Shown one piece after another: positions 5,753 through 12,577 of a DNA stretch of 12,577 nucleotides. Position numbers and translations under genes: made by a program. Position 1 is the stretch's first letter, and each line of letters opens with the position of its first letter. This DNA comes from Bacteroidota bacterium (GTDB lineage Bacteria; Bacteroidota; Bacteroidia; Flavobacteriales; Flavobacteriaceae), in NCBI GenBank assembly GCA_022601215.1, contig JAHZIZ010000234.1:1-12577 (forward strand), in the 5' to 3' direction. The notes beneath the pieces are model-generated. The model searched no databases, was not told where the DNA came from, and was given only the letters and a program-made list of their open reading frames with translations.

Positions 5753-7747
5753 TTAACGCACTATCATTTTCTTAGCTGTCGTTCTTCCTAATTCGTCAGT
5801 AAAGGAAAGGACATACAATCCTTTACTAAAAAGTGTCGTATTGATATTATACACCTTCTTATTCCGAATGTCGAATTCATTCACTAATTGGCCTTGAACG
5901 TTGAATAATTTTATTTTCATTTCCTGACTCGACGTTTGGGAGTAGATGCGTACGCGGTTTTCCGAATTAGGATAGGTGACCACTATATCATCTTCAATGG
6001 TATAATTGTCAGAAATAGAAAGTGGCGGGCCTTCATGAACTTTTAAGTTTCCAAGACTTAATTCGTAATCACTTATTTCGATGTCAGAAGAGAAACGAAG
6101 ACCAATCTTTGCTAGTTCACGTCCTTCAAAGGCATTTAGGAACCAAGTGTCTTCTACCCATCCAGTAGCTCCTCCTGGCGAAACATTAAGAGCAACGACG
6201 CTATTTGGCGTATCTGCAAAAGTAAGTAGTAATTCGACTTGCGAATCGGTGGTAGTTTCATAACTATATATGATGTCAATCTTACTATCGGCAGTCATTA
6301 ACAATTGTGTTTTGTACAAGTCTATATCGACAGGATCATTTGCCAATAGAGTGCCATTAATTCCTAAGGAATTGCCTCCATTATAGGCCAAATCGAAATC
6401 CCATGAAGCTCCTAATAAGCCGTTTTCAGAAAATGCAAATTGCCAAGTAGGTAATATATCTTGATCATTCAAATTGTGCCATGCGGTTGAGCTGCTCTCG
6501 GTCCCATCTTCAAATTTTCTAAGTCCGTGACCTGTATTAAAATTAGTCTCAAAAGGTATTTGAGTAATGGTAGACGATGCGGGTATCCAATTGGCATATC
6601 CTTTAAATCCAGAGGCATCTTCTAAGGATGGGTTTCTGTCAGCCCCTGCAAACATATGACGCTCTTGGCTATAAAAATTTACATAATCATTGGGATCATT
6701 AACAAAGTTGCTGTATTGGGTGTTATTGTATACACAGTTAGGGGCAAAAAGCCCTAATGATGTAACTGGGTTAGTGACATCCTCATGGATCCATCCCATC
6801 CAAGTATTTCCTACAGTTTCAAAAAGTCCTTGATTTCTTCCAGGCCAAAGATCGACTCCTGTAAAGACATCAAATTCGGACCGTCCAATTTCTACAGCTC
6901 TATTTCTTGAGGCTAATGGAGGGGGAGTTCCTCCCCAGAAGAAGTTAATGAAAATGTTACTGCTTACTCGTTGCTCAAAACCATTGTTAGGATCACCGTC
7001 CTGGTCATTTTGCACAAATGGGCTGTTGTTGGCGTTCAGTCTATCCTGCCAATCTACATTTCCATTTAATAGCATGGCGTCATACCACATGACTTCTTTT
7101 TCTTCTGCCTCAACAGCGGTGGTAAGATCTCTTAAAAATTCGTACATGAGCTGCCCTGTGGAGGCATTGGTATTCGTTTCTTCATTAATAAACCAACCGT
7201 CAAAATTATAATACTGCATAATTTCAACCATAATGGGAATTACGATAAATTCTCCATCCCCATTTTGTTCTAAAAAATTAAGGATGGTTTCTGTGGATCC
7301 ACCAAACGCATTCGGGGCGAAAAAAATATTTCCAAAAACTTTAACTCCATTTTTGTGTGCTGTATTCGTCCAAGGAGCTGACGGAATTTGTACTGTTTGG
7401 TCTGCCGTACCGCCAAACCAAACTAATTTGTCTATATAGGACCATTGCGTAAAGTTATAGAGGTTAAATTGTCCTTGTTCGACGCCATAGTTTCCAAAGT
7501 TATTCATTCCATCTGGAAGAAACGCTATTTCGAGATTGTTAGAGAGTGCAGAGTTAAACTGCGTATCTGTATTTATAAAACGTCCTAAAATTGGTTGAGT
7601 AGCAATAGCTATTGGATCTGCTGTAGGCCCATCTTCGGTCCATTCCTTTAATTGATCTACAGTCAATATATAGGGAGGTTCATTAATAATTTGTGCCCCA
7701 ACGGAACTACATAACAACAAGAATAAGAAGGTGATTTTTTTAATCAT
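5753..7747 (-). CDS. Secreted GH85-type endo-beta-N-acetylglucosaminidase with T9SS sorting domain
   Basis: The enzyme is predicted to cleave between the two core GlcNAc residues of N-linked glycans. The 664 residues comprise a signal peptide (1-19), a GH85 barrel (about 25-340), beta-rich accessory modules (about 390-570) and a T9SS type A sorting domain (about 578-664, ending G-L-Y-V-L-S-F and K-K-M-I-V-R). The key motif N-F-D-G-W-F-I-N-E-E (181-190) supplies the Asn188-x-Glu190 pair that in GH85 forms the oxazoline-assisted catalytic site. Other family landmarks are M-W-Y-D (220-223), I-N-F-F-W-G (267-272) and F-T-G-V-D-L-W-P-G-R (295-304). The sorting domain implies export through the outer membrane and attachment or release at the cell surface. 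The gene follows ahcY on the same strand, beyond the ahcY terminator, and I see no clear promoter of its own. Neighbours give no hint of a full glycan utilisation locus. Confidence 0.86.
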   Translation of the reverse strand: MIKKITFLFLLLCSSVGAQIINEPPYILTVDQLKEWTEDGPTADPIAIATQPILGRFINTDTQFNSALSNNLEIAFLPDGMNNFGNYGVEQGQFNLYNFTQWSYIDKLVWFGGTADQTVQIPSAPWTNTAHKNGVKVFGNIFFAPNAFGGSTETILNFLEQNGDGEFIVIPIMVEIMQYYNFDGWFINEETNTNASTGQLMYEFLRDLTTAVEAEEKEVMWYDAMLLNGNVDWQDRLNANNSPFVQNDQDGDPNNGFEQRVSSNIFINFFWGGTPPPLASRNRAVEIGRSEFDVFTGVDLWPGRNQGLFETVGNTWMGWIHEDVTNPVTSLGLFAPNCVYNNTQYSNFVNDPNDYVNFYSQERHMFAGADRNPSLEDASGFKGYANWIPASSTITQIPFETNFNTGHGLRKFEDGTESSSTAWHNLNDQDILPTWQFAFSENGLLGASWDFDLAYNGGNSLGINGTLLANDPVDIDLYKTQLLMTADSKIDIIYSYETTTDSQVELLLTFADTPNSVVALNVSPGGATGWVEDTWFLNAFEGRELAKIGLRFSSDIEISDYELSLGNLKVHEGPPLSISDNYTIEDDIVVTYPNSENRVRIYSQTSSQEMKIKLFNVQGQLVNEFDIRNKKVYNINTTLFSKGLYVLSFTDELGRTTAKKMIVR

Positions 7748-7777
7748 TGATTTTTTTTGAAACTCTAAGGTAATAAA

Positions 7778-7810
7778 TAAAAAAAACCCTCACATTGCTG
7801 CAAGGGTTTT
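7778..7810 (-). terminator. Intrinsic terminator of ahcY
   Basis: On the minus strand AAAACCCTTGCA (7810-7799) pairs with TGTGAGGGTTTT (7794-7783) around a GCAA tetraloop, a 12-bp stem with two wobbles. A run of T follows (plus-strand A-run 7779-7786). It lies 21 bases after the ahcY stop and 31 bases before the GH85 start, so it should largely separate the two transcripts. Confidence 0.85.
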
Positions 7811-7831
7811 GATTGGGAATTATTGAGGATA

Positions 7832-9142
7832 CTAGTATCTGTAGTACTCTGGTTTATATGGGCCTTCAACCGTTACACCAATGTATTCGGCTTGGTCTTT
7901 TTTAAGTTCGGTTAGTTCAACCCCAATTTTCGCTAGGTGTAGTTTTGCTACTTTTTCATCTAAGTGCTTTGGTAGCATATAAACTTTGTTCTCATAGTTC
8001 TCAAGGTTATTCCATAATTCGATCTGAGCCAAGGTTTGATTTGTAAACGAGTTACTCATTACAAAACTTGGATGACCTGTAGCGCACCCTAAGTTTACCA
8101 AACGCCCTTCTGCTAAAAGAATAATGTCCTTTCCATTTAAGTTGTACTTATCTACCTGAGGCTTAATTTCTACCTTCTCACTTTTACTGTTTAACCAGGC
8201 AACATCAATTTCATTATCGAAGTGACCAATGTTACAAACGATCGTTTTGTCTTTCATCGCTTCAAAATGTTCTCCTCTTACAATGTCCTTATTTCCAGTA
8301 GTAGTGATTACCACATCGGCATTCCCAACTATAGTTTCTAATCGCTTTACTTCAAAACCGTCCATGGCTGCTTGAAGTGCGCAAATAGGGTCAATTTCAG
8401 TTACCGTTACAATAGAGCCAGCTCCTTTAAATGAAGCAGCAGTCCCTTTTCCAACATCTCCATATCCACATACAACAACACGTTTTCCAGCGAGCATTAC
8501 ATCCGTTGCACGACGAATAGCATCTACAGCACTTTCCTTACATCCGTATTTATTGTCAAATTTAGATTTAGTCACACTATCATTTACATTGATTGCTGGC
8601 ATAGGAAGCGTTCCTTTTTCCATACGTTCATACAAACGGTGGACTCCTGTTGTTGTTTCTTCTGAAAGTCCGTTGATCCCTTCTACCAATTCTGGGTAAC
8701 GATCTAAAACCATATTGGTTAAATCACCACCATCATCTAATATCATATTTAACGGCTGGCGATCTTCTCCAAAGAATAAAGTTTGCTCAATACACCAGTC
8801 AAATTCTTCTTCATTCATTCCTTTCCATGCATATACTGGCGTTCCTGCATCGGCGATAGCAGCAGCAGCTTGATCTTGAGTAGAAAAAATATTACAAGAT
8901 GACCAAGTTACTTCAGCCCCTAGAGCCTGCAATGTCTCAATTAACACAGCAGTTTGAATAGTCATATGAAGACATCCAGCAATACGAGCTCCTTTTAAAG
9001 GCTGCTCGTTTTTATATTCTTCACGCAGTGACATCAAACCTGGCATTTCAGCTTCTGCAAGTTCAATCTCTTTACGTCCCCAATCGGCAAGGGAAATATC
9101 TTTTACTTTATACGGTACGTAGGGTACGGTTTTCGTAGACAT
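7832..9142 (-). CDS. ahcY: Adenosylhomocysteinase (S-adenosyl-L-homocysteine hydrolase)
   Basis: It reversibly splits S-adenosylhomocysteine into adenosine and homocysteine in the cytosol, removing the product that inhibits SAM-dependent methyltransferases. The 436-residue protein is full length. Visible landmarks are the N-terminal substrate region (C-L-H-M-T-I-Q-T, 57-64), the central [12 protein letters not shown] segment with the catalytic Lys192, Asp196 and Cys201, the NAD-binding loop G-Y-G-D-V-G-K-G (226-233), and the C-terminal K-P-E-Y-Y-R-Y tail, which completes the NAD site of the neighbouring subunit. Synthesis is from a candidate promoter in the 74-base divergent gap shared with the phosphopantetheinyl transferase gene. 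A strong terminator follows. No SAM- or SAH-riboswitch is seen in the roughly 40-base leader. Confidence 0.97.
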   Translation of the reverse strand: MSTKTVPYVPYKVKDISLADWGRKEIELAEAEMPGLMSLREEYKNEQPLKGARIAGCLHMTIQTAVLIETLQALGAEVTWSSCNIFSTQDQAAAAIADAGTPVYAWKGMNEEEFDWCIEQTLFFGEDRQPLNMILDDGGDLTNMVLDRYPELVEGINGLSEETTTGVHRLYERMEKGTLPMPAINVNDSVTKSKFDNKYGCKESAVDAIRRATDVMLAGKRVVVCGYGDVGKGTAASFKGAGSIVTVTEIDPICALQAAMDGFEVKRLETIVGNADVVITTTGNKDIVRGEHFEAMKDKTIVCNIGHFDNEIDVAWLNSKSEKVEIKPQVDKYNLNGKDIILLAEGRLVNLGCATGHPSFVMSNSFTNQTLAQIELWNNLENYENKVYMLPKHLDEKVAKLHLAKIGVELTELKKDQAEYIGVTVEGPYKPEYYRY

Positions 9143-9143
9143 A

Positions 9144-9173
9144 TTGTTATCTTTGAATTATTATGTATTTCTG
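9144..9173 (+). promoter_or_regulatory. Candidate promoter for the phosphopantetheinyl transferase operon
   Basis: TTG at 9144-9146 is followed after exactly 19 bases by TATTTCTG (9166-9173), one mismatch from TAnnTTTG. The transcript would start near 9180 and leave a leader of about 37 bases before the ATG at 9217. The -7 element overlaps the inverted repeat at 9171-9184. Confidence 0.42.
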
Positions 9174-9184
9174 AAAAATTTCAG
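9171..9184. repeat. Inverted repeat in the ahcY / PPTase divergent gap
   Basis: CTGAAA-AA-TTTCAG is a perfect 6-bp-arm inverted repeat. It sits over the predicted transcription starts of both divergent genes, a position suited to an operator. As RNA it would form only a weak hairpin, so a DNA-level role is more likely if it has one. It could also be chance in AT-rich DNA. Confidence 0.4.
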
Positions 9185-9188
9185 ACTG

Positions 9189-9196
9189 CAAAATTA
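9189..9196 (-). promoter_or_regulatory. Candidate -7 element of the ahcY promoter
   Basis: On the minus strand TAATTTTG (9196-9189) matches the TAnnTTTG consensus perfectly. No TTG lies at the normal 19-base distance; the nearest is 14 bases upstream. The transcript would start near 9182, giving a leader of about 40 bases. Confidence 0.5.
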
Positions 9197-9216
9197 CGTA
9201 ATATCCTTTACAATTT

Positions 9217-9852
9217 ATGCCTCTTTACAAAACAATAACAGTTGATACAACCACTAAGGTGCTGATTTGGAAGATTGAAGAATCTTTTGAATGGCTGTCG
9301 GAAGGGATGATATTAACCCAACATTGCCAGAATAGAGTGGAGGGTATGAAAAGTGACTTGCATAGGAGGGGTTTTATGAGTGTGCGCCATTTATTAAAGG
9401 AGGTTGGCTATACAGATTTCGATTTGTTCTATGACGAGAAAGGAAAACCGCATTTAAAAGACGGAAAAAAAATTTCAATTACCCACTCTTTTACCTTTTC
9501 CGGGATTGTTGTGAGCACGGCCGAGGTTGGCATAGATATAGAAATGCAGCGCCCTAAAATTTTAAAAATAGCGCATAAATTCACACCCGTTGAGGAATAC
9601 CTCACGCTAGCCAATGAAGATGCTAGGATTAGAAAATTAACCATGGTTTGGTGCGCAAAGGAAAGTTTGTATAAAAGTTTTGCGACTAAGGGGGTGCGTT
9701 TTTTGAAAGATATTTATGTGGAAGATTATAGGTTAGACCACCCACAAACGCAAGCCGTAGTTCATTTTAATGGAAGAAGAGAGTCGTACGATGTATGGTT
9801 TCGTGAATTTGAAGGCTTTACACTAGGTTATGCCTTATTAACTTCGAGATAA
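9217..9852 (+). CDS. 4'-phosphopantetheinyl transferase superfamily protein (Sfp type)
   Basis: It should transfer the 4'-phosphopantetheine arm from CoA to a Ser of an acyl or peptidyl carrier protein, making the holo form. The 211-residue length fits the Sfp/AcpT-like group and not the short AcpS. Landmarks are R-R-G-F-M-S-V-R near 50-57, I-S-I-T-H-S (86-91, usually S-I-S-H-S), the metal-binding G-I-D-I-E (105-109, Asp107 and Glu109), and W-C-A-K-E-S-L-Y-K (145-153, with Lys148, Glu149 and Lys153). No polyketide or non-ribosomal peptide synthase genes lie nearby, so its target could be the fatty acid carrier protein or a carrier elsewhere in the genome. It heads the rightward gene series; the next gene starts 6 bases after its stop. 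Confidence 0.9.
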   Translation: MPLYKTITVDTTTKVLIWKIEESFEWLSEGMILTQHCQNRVEGMKSDLHRRGFMSVRHLLKEVGYTDFDLFYDEKGKPHLKDGKKISITHSFTFSGIVVSTAEVGIDIEMQRPKILKIAHKFTPVEEYLTLANEDARIRKLTMVWCAKESLYKSFATKGVRFLKDIYVEDYRLDHPQTQAVVHFNGRRESYDVWFREFEGFTLGYALLTSR

Positions 9853-9858
9853 TATCAT

Positions 9859-10569
9859 TTGAGTGCTGGACTGAAAATATACAATACATTTACTGAGGCT
9901 CATGAGAATGGACAAAGACTGTTGGCTGTTCTTGTTGATCCAGAAAAATTCGACATGTCAACGGCGGATGTCTTCTTGAGAGAAATACCTGCGGAAACAA
10001 CACATATTTTCGTTGGGGGCAGTACAGTTCCAGACGGTCTAACTGCTACACTGATAGATGCCTTAAAATTATACACATCAAAACCTATTGTACTTTTCCC
10101 AGGAAATATTTCGCAGATCACAGACAATGCAGACGCGCTGCTGTTTCTAAGTCTACTTTCGGGAAGAAATCCTGAATATCTTATTGGACAGCAAATAAAG
10201 GCTGTTCCTTTGCTTCGTCAAAATCAATTGGAAACTATTTCAACGGGATATTTGCTGATAAATGGGGGTCGCGAAAGTGCTGTGGCTCGAGTGACGGAAA
10301 CATTTCCTTTGGAACAACATAAGGTGGAGCAGATAGTTAATACAGCAAAAGCAGGCGAACTAATGGGAGTTAAATTAATCTATTTGGAGGCGGGTAGCGG
10401 TGCTCGAATAGCAGTTTCAGAAGATATCATTGCTGCAGTTAAAAAAGCGGTTGAAATACCTATTATTGTAGGCGGTGGAATTAGAACTGAATCGGCTAAA
10501 GAAAAAGCCTATCTTGCCGGGGCGACTATGGTGGTGATGGGAACCGTATACGAAAATAGTAAGAGTTAA
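9859..10569 (+). CDS. Geranylgeranylglyceryl phosphate synthase family protein (GGGPS/PcrB)
   Basis: Enzymes of this TIM-barrel family join a prenyl diphosphate to sn-glycerol-1-phosphate. The 236 residues show L-A-V-L-V-D-P-E-K (22-30, Asp27 binds metal), F-V-G-G-S-T (51-56), F-P-G-N (80-83), Y-L-E-A-G-S-G-A (175-182) and V-G-G-G-I-R (204-209), which bind the phosphate and prenyl substrates. In Firmicutes the homologue PcrB uses heptaprenyl diphosphate, whereas characterised Bacteroidota homologues belong to the GGGPS group that uses geranylgeranyl diphosphate; I infer the latter here. The start is a TTG 6 bases after the previous stop; no ATG is available before the conserved N-terminal strand. 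The second archaeal lipid enzyme (DGGGPS, UbiA type) is not in the window. The gene is almost certainly co-transcribed with the phosphopantetheinyl transferase gene. Confidence 0.9.
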   Translation: MSAGLKIYNTFTEAHENGQRLLAVLVDPEKFDMSTADVFLREIPAETTHIFVGGSTVPDGLTATLIDALKLYTSKPIVLFPGNISQITDNADALLFLSLLSGRNPEYLIGQQIKAVPLLRQNQLETISTGYLLINGGRESAVARVTETFPLEQHKVEQIVNTAKAGELMGVKLIYLEAGSGARIAVSEDIIAAVKKAVEIPIIVGGGIRTESAKEKAYLAGATMVVMGTVYENSKS

Positions 10570-10616
10570 TAATAATGTCTGGGTGAACGAATTCGGGACC
10601 CGTAAAATACCTTTCA

Positions 10617-10877
10617 ATGAATATATCAGTTGAGTTAACGTTGACACCATTACAGGATGATTTTGAACCTGCCATTATTGATTTTATCAAGGCACTCAGA
10701 GCTTCAGGATTAAAGGTTCTAGAGAACCCATTAAGCACCCAAGTATACGGATCCTATGATGAAGTGATGACGGTGTTGACTACTGAAATGAAAATAGCTT
10801 TGGAAGCTCTTGATAATGGTTTGTTTTATATGAAAATTGTAACATCTAATCGTAGCGACTATGAGCCCCATTTTTGA
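10617..10877 (+). CDS. YkoF-like thiamine/HMP-binding domain protein
   Basis: This short cytosolic protein of 86 residues fits a single ferredoxin-like YkoF/thiamine-binding domain. Its pattern V-E-L-T-L-T-P-L (5-12), I-D-F-I-K-A-L-R-A-S-G-L (21-32) and L-S-T-Q-V-Y-G-S-Y-D-E-V-M (39-51) resembles the repeat unit of Bacillus YkoF, which binds thiamine or hydroxymethylpyrimidine; YkoF itself has two such units, this protein one. It has no signal peptide, so it would act inside the cell as a binding or sensor protein, not a periplasmic receptor. It follows the GGGPS gene by 47 bases. Its last 17 bases overlap the start of the pnuC-type gene, a tight link suggesting a shared role in vitamin uptake. 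Assignment is by motif recall, so the ligand is inferred. Confidence 0.72.
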   Translation: MNISVELTLTPLQDDFEPAIIDFIKALRASGLKVLENPLSTQVYGSYDEVMTVLTTEMKIALEALDNGLFYMKIVTSNRSDYEPHF

Positions 10878-11493
10878 TTTTTTTATAGATCCATATAGAC
10901 AAGCATCTAATGCGGATATAATCCTTGAAGTCATTGCCTTTTTATTTGGGATTGCTAGTGTTGTATATGCCAAAAGAGAAAATTTATTGGTTTACCCCAC
11001 GGGACTAGTAGCAACGGTGATCACGGTTTATTTGCTTTATAAGGCCGAATATTTTGGCGATATGATGATGAATTTCTATTACTCTGTAATGAGTATTTAT
11101 GGTTGGTGGAACTGGTCTAGAAAAAAGGAGGAAAAGTATATAGTCCCTATTTCGAGAACAACTGTAAATGAAAAATACATAGGAATAGCATTGTTTTTTA
11201 TTACTTTATTCGTTACCTATTTAGTATATAGATTTTATGAGTACGAACTAGAAATTGCAAATTATATTGACATCTTCACCTCCGGACTATTCTTCACGGC
11301 GATGTGGTTTATGGCCACGAAGAAGATAGAAAACTGGGTGCTTTGGATTATTGCAGATATCATTACCGTTCCTTTATATGCATACAGAGGACTTGGTATG
11401 TTGTCATTGCAGTATCTCATTTTTACAATTTTAGCCATACAAGGATATAGACAATGGAAGAGACAATTAGACAACAAGCCGGCAAGTGCATAA
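10861..11493 (+). CDS. pnuC: PnuC-family vitamin transporter (nicotinamide riboside or thiamine)
   Basis: This 210-residue inner-membrane protein has about seven helices, as in PnuC-type facilitators. Family landmarks are Y-P-T-G-L-V (45-50), M-M-N-F-Y-Y with S-I-Y-G-W-W-N-W (70-85), the second-half segment A-M-W-F-M-A-T-K-K-I-E-N-W (147-159), and G-Y-R-Q-W near the end (195-199). PnuC proteins carry nicotinamide riboside by facilitated diffusion, with trapping by phosphorylation inside; the PnuT subgroup carries thiamine, and PnuX riboflavin. Substrate cannot be fixed from sequence by eye. The gene overlaps the upstream YkoF-like gene by 17 bases and the downstream NadR-type kinase gene by 40 bases, so transporter and kinase are surely coupled. 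No TPP riboswitch is evident ahead of the group. The symbol denotes the family only. Confidence 0.88.
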   Translation: MSPIFDFFIDPYRQASNADIILEVIAFLFGIASVVYAKRENLLVYPTGLVATVITVYLLYKAEYFGDMMMNFYYSVMSIYGWWNWSRKKEEKYIVPISRTTVNEKYIGIALFFITLFVTYLVYRFYEYELEIANYIDIFTSGLFFTAMWFMATKKIENWVLWIIADIITVPLYAYRGLGMLSLQYLIFTILAIQGYRQWKRQLDNKPASA

Positions 11494-12014
11494 GGATTGT
11501 ATTGTTTGGTCCTGAATCTACTGGAAAAACAACTTTAGCTAGTGCACTAGCAGCCTATTATAAAACAGAATGGGTGCCAGAGTTTATGAGATCTTATTTA
11601 CAGGAGAAATGGGACAATCACAAAAAATTGGTATCTCGAGAGGACCTCATTCCCATAGCCGCAGGTCAAATGCAGATTGAAAATGAAAAAGCTGCAAGTG
11701 CTAAAACGTTCCTTTTTTGTGATACAAACTTAAGGGAGCTCAAAGTGTATTCACGCTATTATTACGATGGATTTTGTCCTCCAGAGATTTTAAGGGCTTG
11801 CGATGAGATTCATTATGATTACTATTTCCTTACAGGGGTAGATGCGCCTTGGCAGGCAGATGATTTGAGGGATCGACCTCATGACAGACCAAATATGTTT
11901 CGTATTTTTGAAGAAGAGTTGCAACAACATAAGCTTCCTTATACTGTGTTGGAAGGCACCCTTGAAGAACGTTTAGTAAAGGCCAACCAAGTGATAGCAA
12001 CATTGAAAAATTAA
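11454..12014 (+). CDS. NadR-type nucleoside kinase (AAA/P-loop ATPase)
   Basis: The 186-residue cytosolic P-loop protein matches the C-terminal ribosylnicotinamide kinase domain of NadR. The Walker A motif is G-P-E-S-T-G-K-T-T (19-27), followed by W-V-P-E-F-M-R (40-46), L-F-C-D-T (87-91) and A-P-W-Q-A-D-D-L-R-D (131-140), the counterpart of P-W-V-A-D-G-L-R in NadR. NadR's N-terminal DNA-binding and NMN adenylyltransferase domains are absent, so this is a stand-alone kinase. It would phosphorylate the vitamin brought in by the preceding PnuC-type carrier and trap it: nicotinamide riboside to NMN, or possibly thiamine to thiamine phosphate. The ATG at 11454 lies 40 bases inside the pnuC gene; no later ATG precedes the Walker A motif. 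The next gene starts 4 bases after its stop. Confidence 0.85.
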   Translation: MEETIRQQAGKCIRIVLFGPESTGKTTLASALAAYYKTEWVPEFMRSYLQEKWDNHKKLVSREDLIPIAAGQMQIENEKAASAKTFLFCDTNLRELKVYSRYYYDGFCPPEILRACDEIHYDYYFLTGVDAPWQADDLRDRPHDRPNMFRIFEEELQQHKLPYTVLEGTLEERLVKANQVIATLKN

Positions 12015-12018
12015 CTAA

Positions 12019-12577
12019 ATGCTCACCGAAAAAGATATTGATCAAATTGAAGCTCAAGGGCTTACTGTTAACAAAGTATACAAGCAACTAGAAACTTTCG
12101 CCAAAGGGGTCCCATTTGTGAATGTTGTGACTGCTGCTTCGGTGGGAAATGGAATACAGCAAATTTCCCAAGATAAAAAGCATCTCTTAGAGCAGTTTTA
12201 TGATGATAAAAAAGAAGTTTTAGATATTGTAAAGTTTGTACCAGCTTCGGGAGCTGCGACCAGAATGTTTAAGTTCTTGCATGAGTTTTTGGAAGGTTTT
12301 AATCCAGATGAAGAACTATACAGGAACTACATTAAAAATCATAAAAGCGAAGATGTGGAGCGATTCTTTAATGCTTTATCTGACTTTCCATTTGTTAATG
12401 AAGTACGTCAAGTAATAAGGACTATTTATCTGGACTATAAAAAATCTCCAAAAGGTAAGAGATACCATTATTTTGCCAAAGCTATGCTAAGTGAAGAAGG
12501 CCTTAATTTTGGTAATATGCCTAAAGGGTTAATTCCATTTCATAAATATAAAAAGTATGCAACCACAGCTTTCGAAG
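12019..12577 (+). CDS. DUF4301 family protein, 5' part
   Basis: The frame opens with ATG at 12019, 4 bases after the kinase stop, and stays open through 186 codons to the window edge; the gene is cut by the edge. The start reads M-L-T-E-K-D-I-D-Q-I-E. A highly conserved segment F-V-P-A-S-G-A-A-T-R-M-F-K follows (residues 73-85), the hallmark of DUF4301, a Bacteroidota family of about 500 residues. The G-A-A-T-R-M loop recalls the G-x-G-T-R-M nucleotide-binding signature of sugar nucleotidyltransferases, so a transferase role is possible but unproven. No signal peptide is present. It is probably co-transcribed with the kinase gene. Confidence 0.82.
   Translation, partial: MLTEKDIDQIEAQGLTVNKVYKQLETFAKGVPFVNVVTAASVGNGIQQISQDKKHLLEQFYDDKKEVLDIVKFVPASGAATRMFKFLHEFLEGFNPDEELYRNYIKNHKSEDVERFFNALSDFPFVNEVRQVIRTIYLDYKKSPKGKRYHYFAKAMLSEEGLNFGNMPKGLIPFHKYKKYATTAFE

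Noticed and set aside
6948..7439. Plus-strand open frames of 87 and 68 codons opposite the GH85 gene
   Set aside because: They lie inside a well-supported minus-strand gene with conserved catalytic motifs, and their products show no recognisable features.
10570..10616. Possible TPP riboswitch before the YkoF-like gene (ACCCGT...ACCT recalls part of the THI-box)
   Set aside because: The invariant CTGAGA and the downstream GAT...TAAT-type segments are missing, and the gap of 47 bases is too short for a complete aptamer. A covariance-model search would decide, but the sequence does not support it.

Overview
The window looks like chromosomal DNA of a member of the Flavobacteriaceae (Bacteroidota). 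The evidence is a gldE-gldD gliding gene pair, a type IX secretion (T9SS) C-terminal sorting domain, promoters of the Bacteroidota form TTG-N19-TAnnTTTG, AT-rich composition and no obvious Shine-Dalgarno sequences. It reads as ordinary core genome with some lineage-specific genes. I see no tRNA, rRNA, CRISPR array, insertion sequence or prophage, and no gene-free stretch longer than about 210 bases.

Layout. (1) Positions 1-1231, plus strand: the 3' part of gldE and then gldD, which form the end of a gliding motility/T9SS operon. (2) 1376-2785, plus: an EamA-type drug/metabolite transporter and a small DUF4199-like membrane protein. (3) 2814-3962, plus: a well-defined promoter, a 5' hairpin, rplU (L21 with an unusual Lys/Ala linker and helix-hairpin-helix tail), rpmA (L27) and a strong intrinsic terminator. 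(4) 4117-5657, plus: two exported proteins of unknown function, one with a two-domain layout and a basic linker, the other a probable lipoprotein. (5) 5753-7747, minus: a secreted GH85-type endo-beta-N-acetylglucosaminidase with a T9SS sorting domain. (6) 7832-9142, minus: ahcY with its own terminator. (7) 9217-12577, plus, divergent from ahcY: a tightly packed series encoding a phosphopantetheinyl transferase, a GGGP synthase-like enzyme, a YkoF-like thiamine-binding protein, a PnuC-type vitamin transporter, a NadR-type kinase and the start of a DUF4301 protein.

How the genes fit together. Gliding/T9SS components at the left end match the presence of a T9SS cargo enzyme that would trim N-glycans outside the cell. 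The right-hand series mixes cofactor functions: carrier protein activation, prenylglycerol phosphate synthesis, and uptake plus phosphorylation of a vitamin. The most open question is which vitamin the PnuC/kinase pair handles. The kinase family suggests nicotinamide riboside, whereas the adjoining YkoF-like protein suggests thiamine.

No wholly new system is evident. The items most worth a second look are the YkoF-PnuC-kinase module, the L21 fusion with its leader hairpin, and the two unknown exported proteins.
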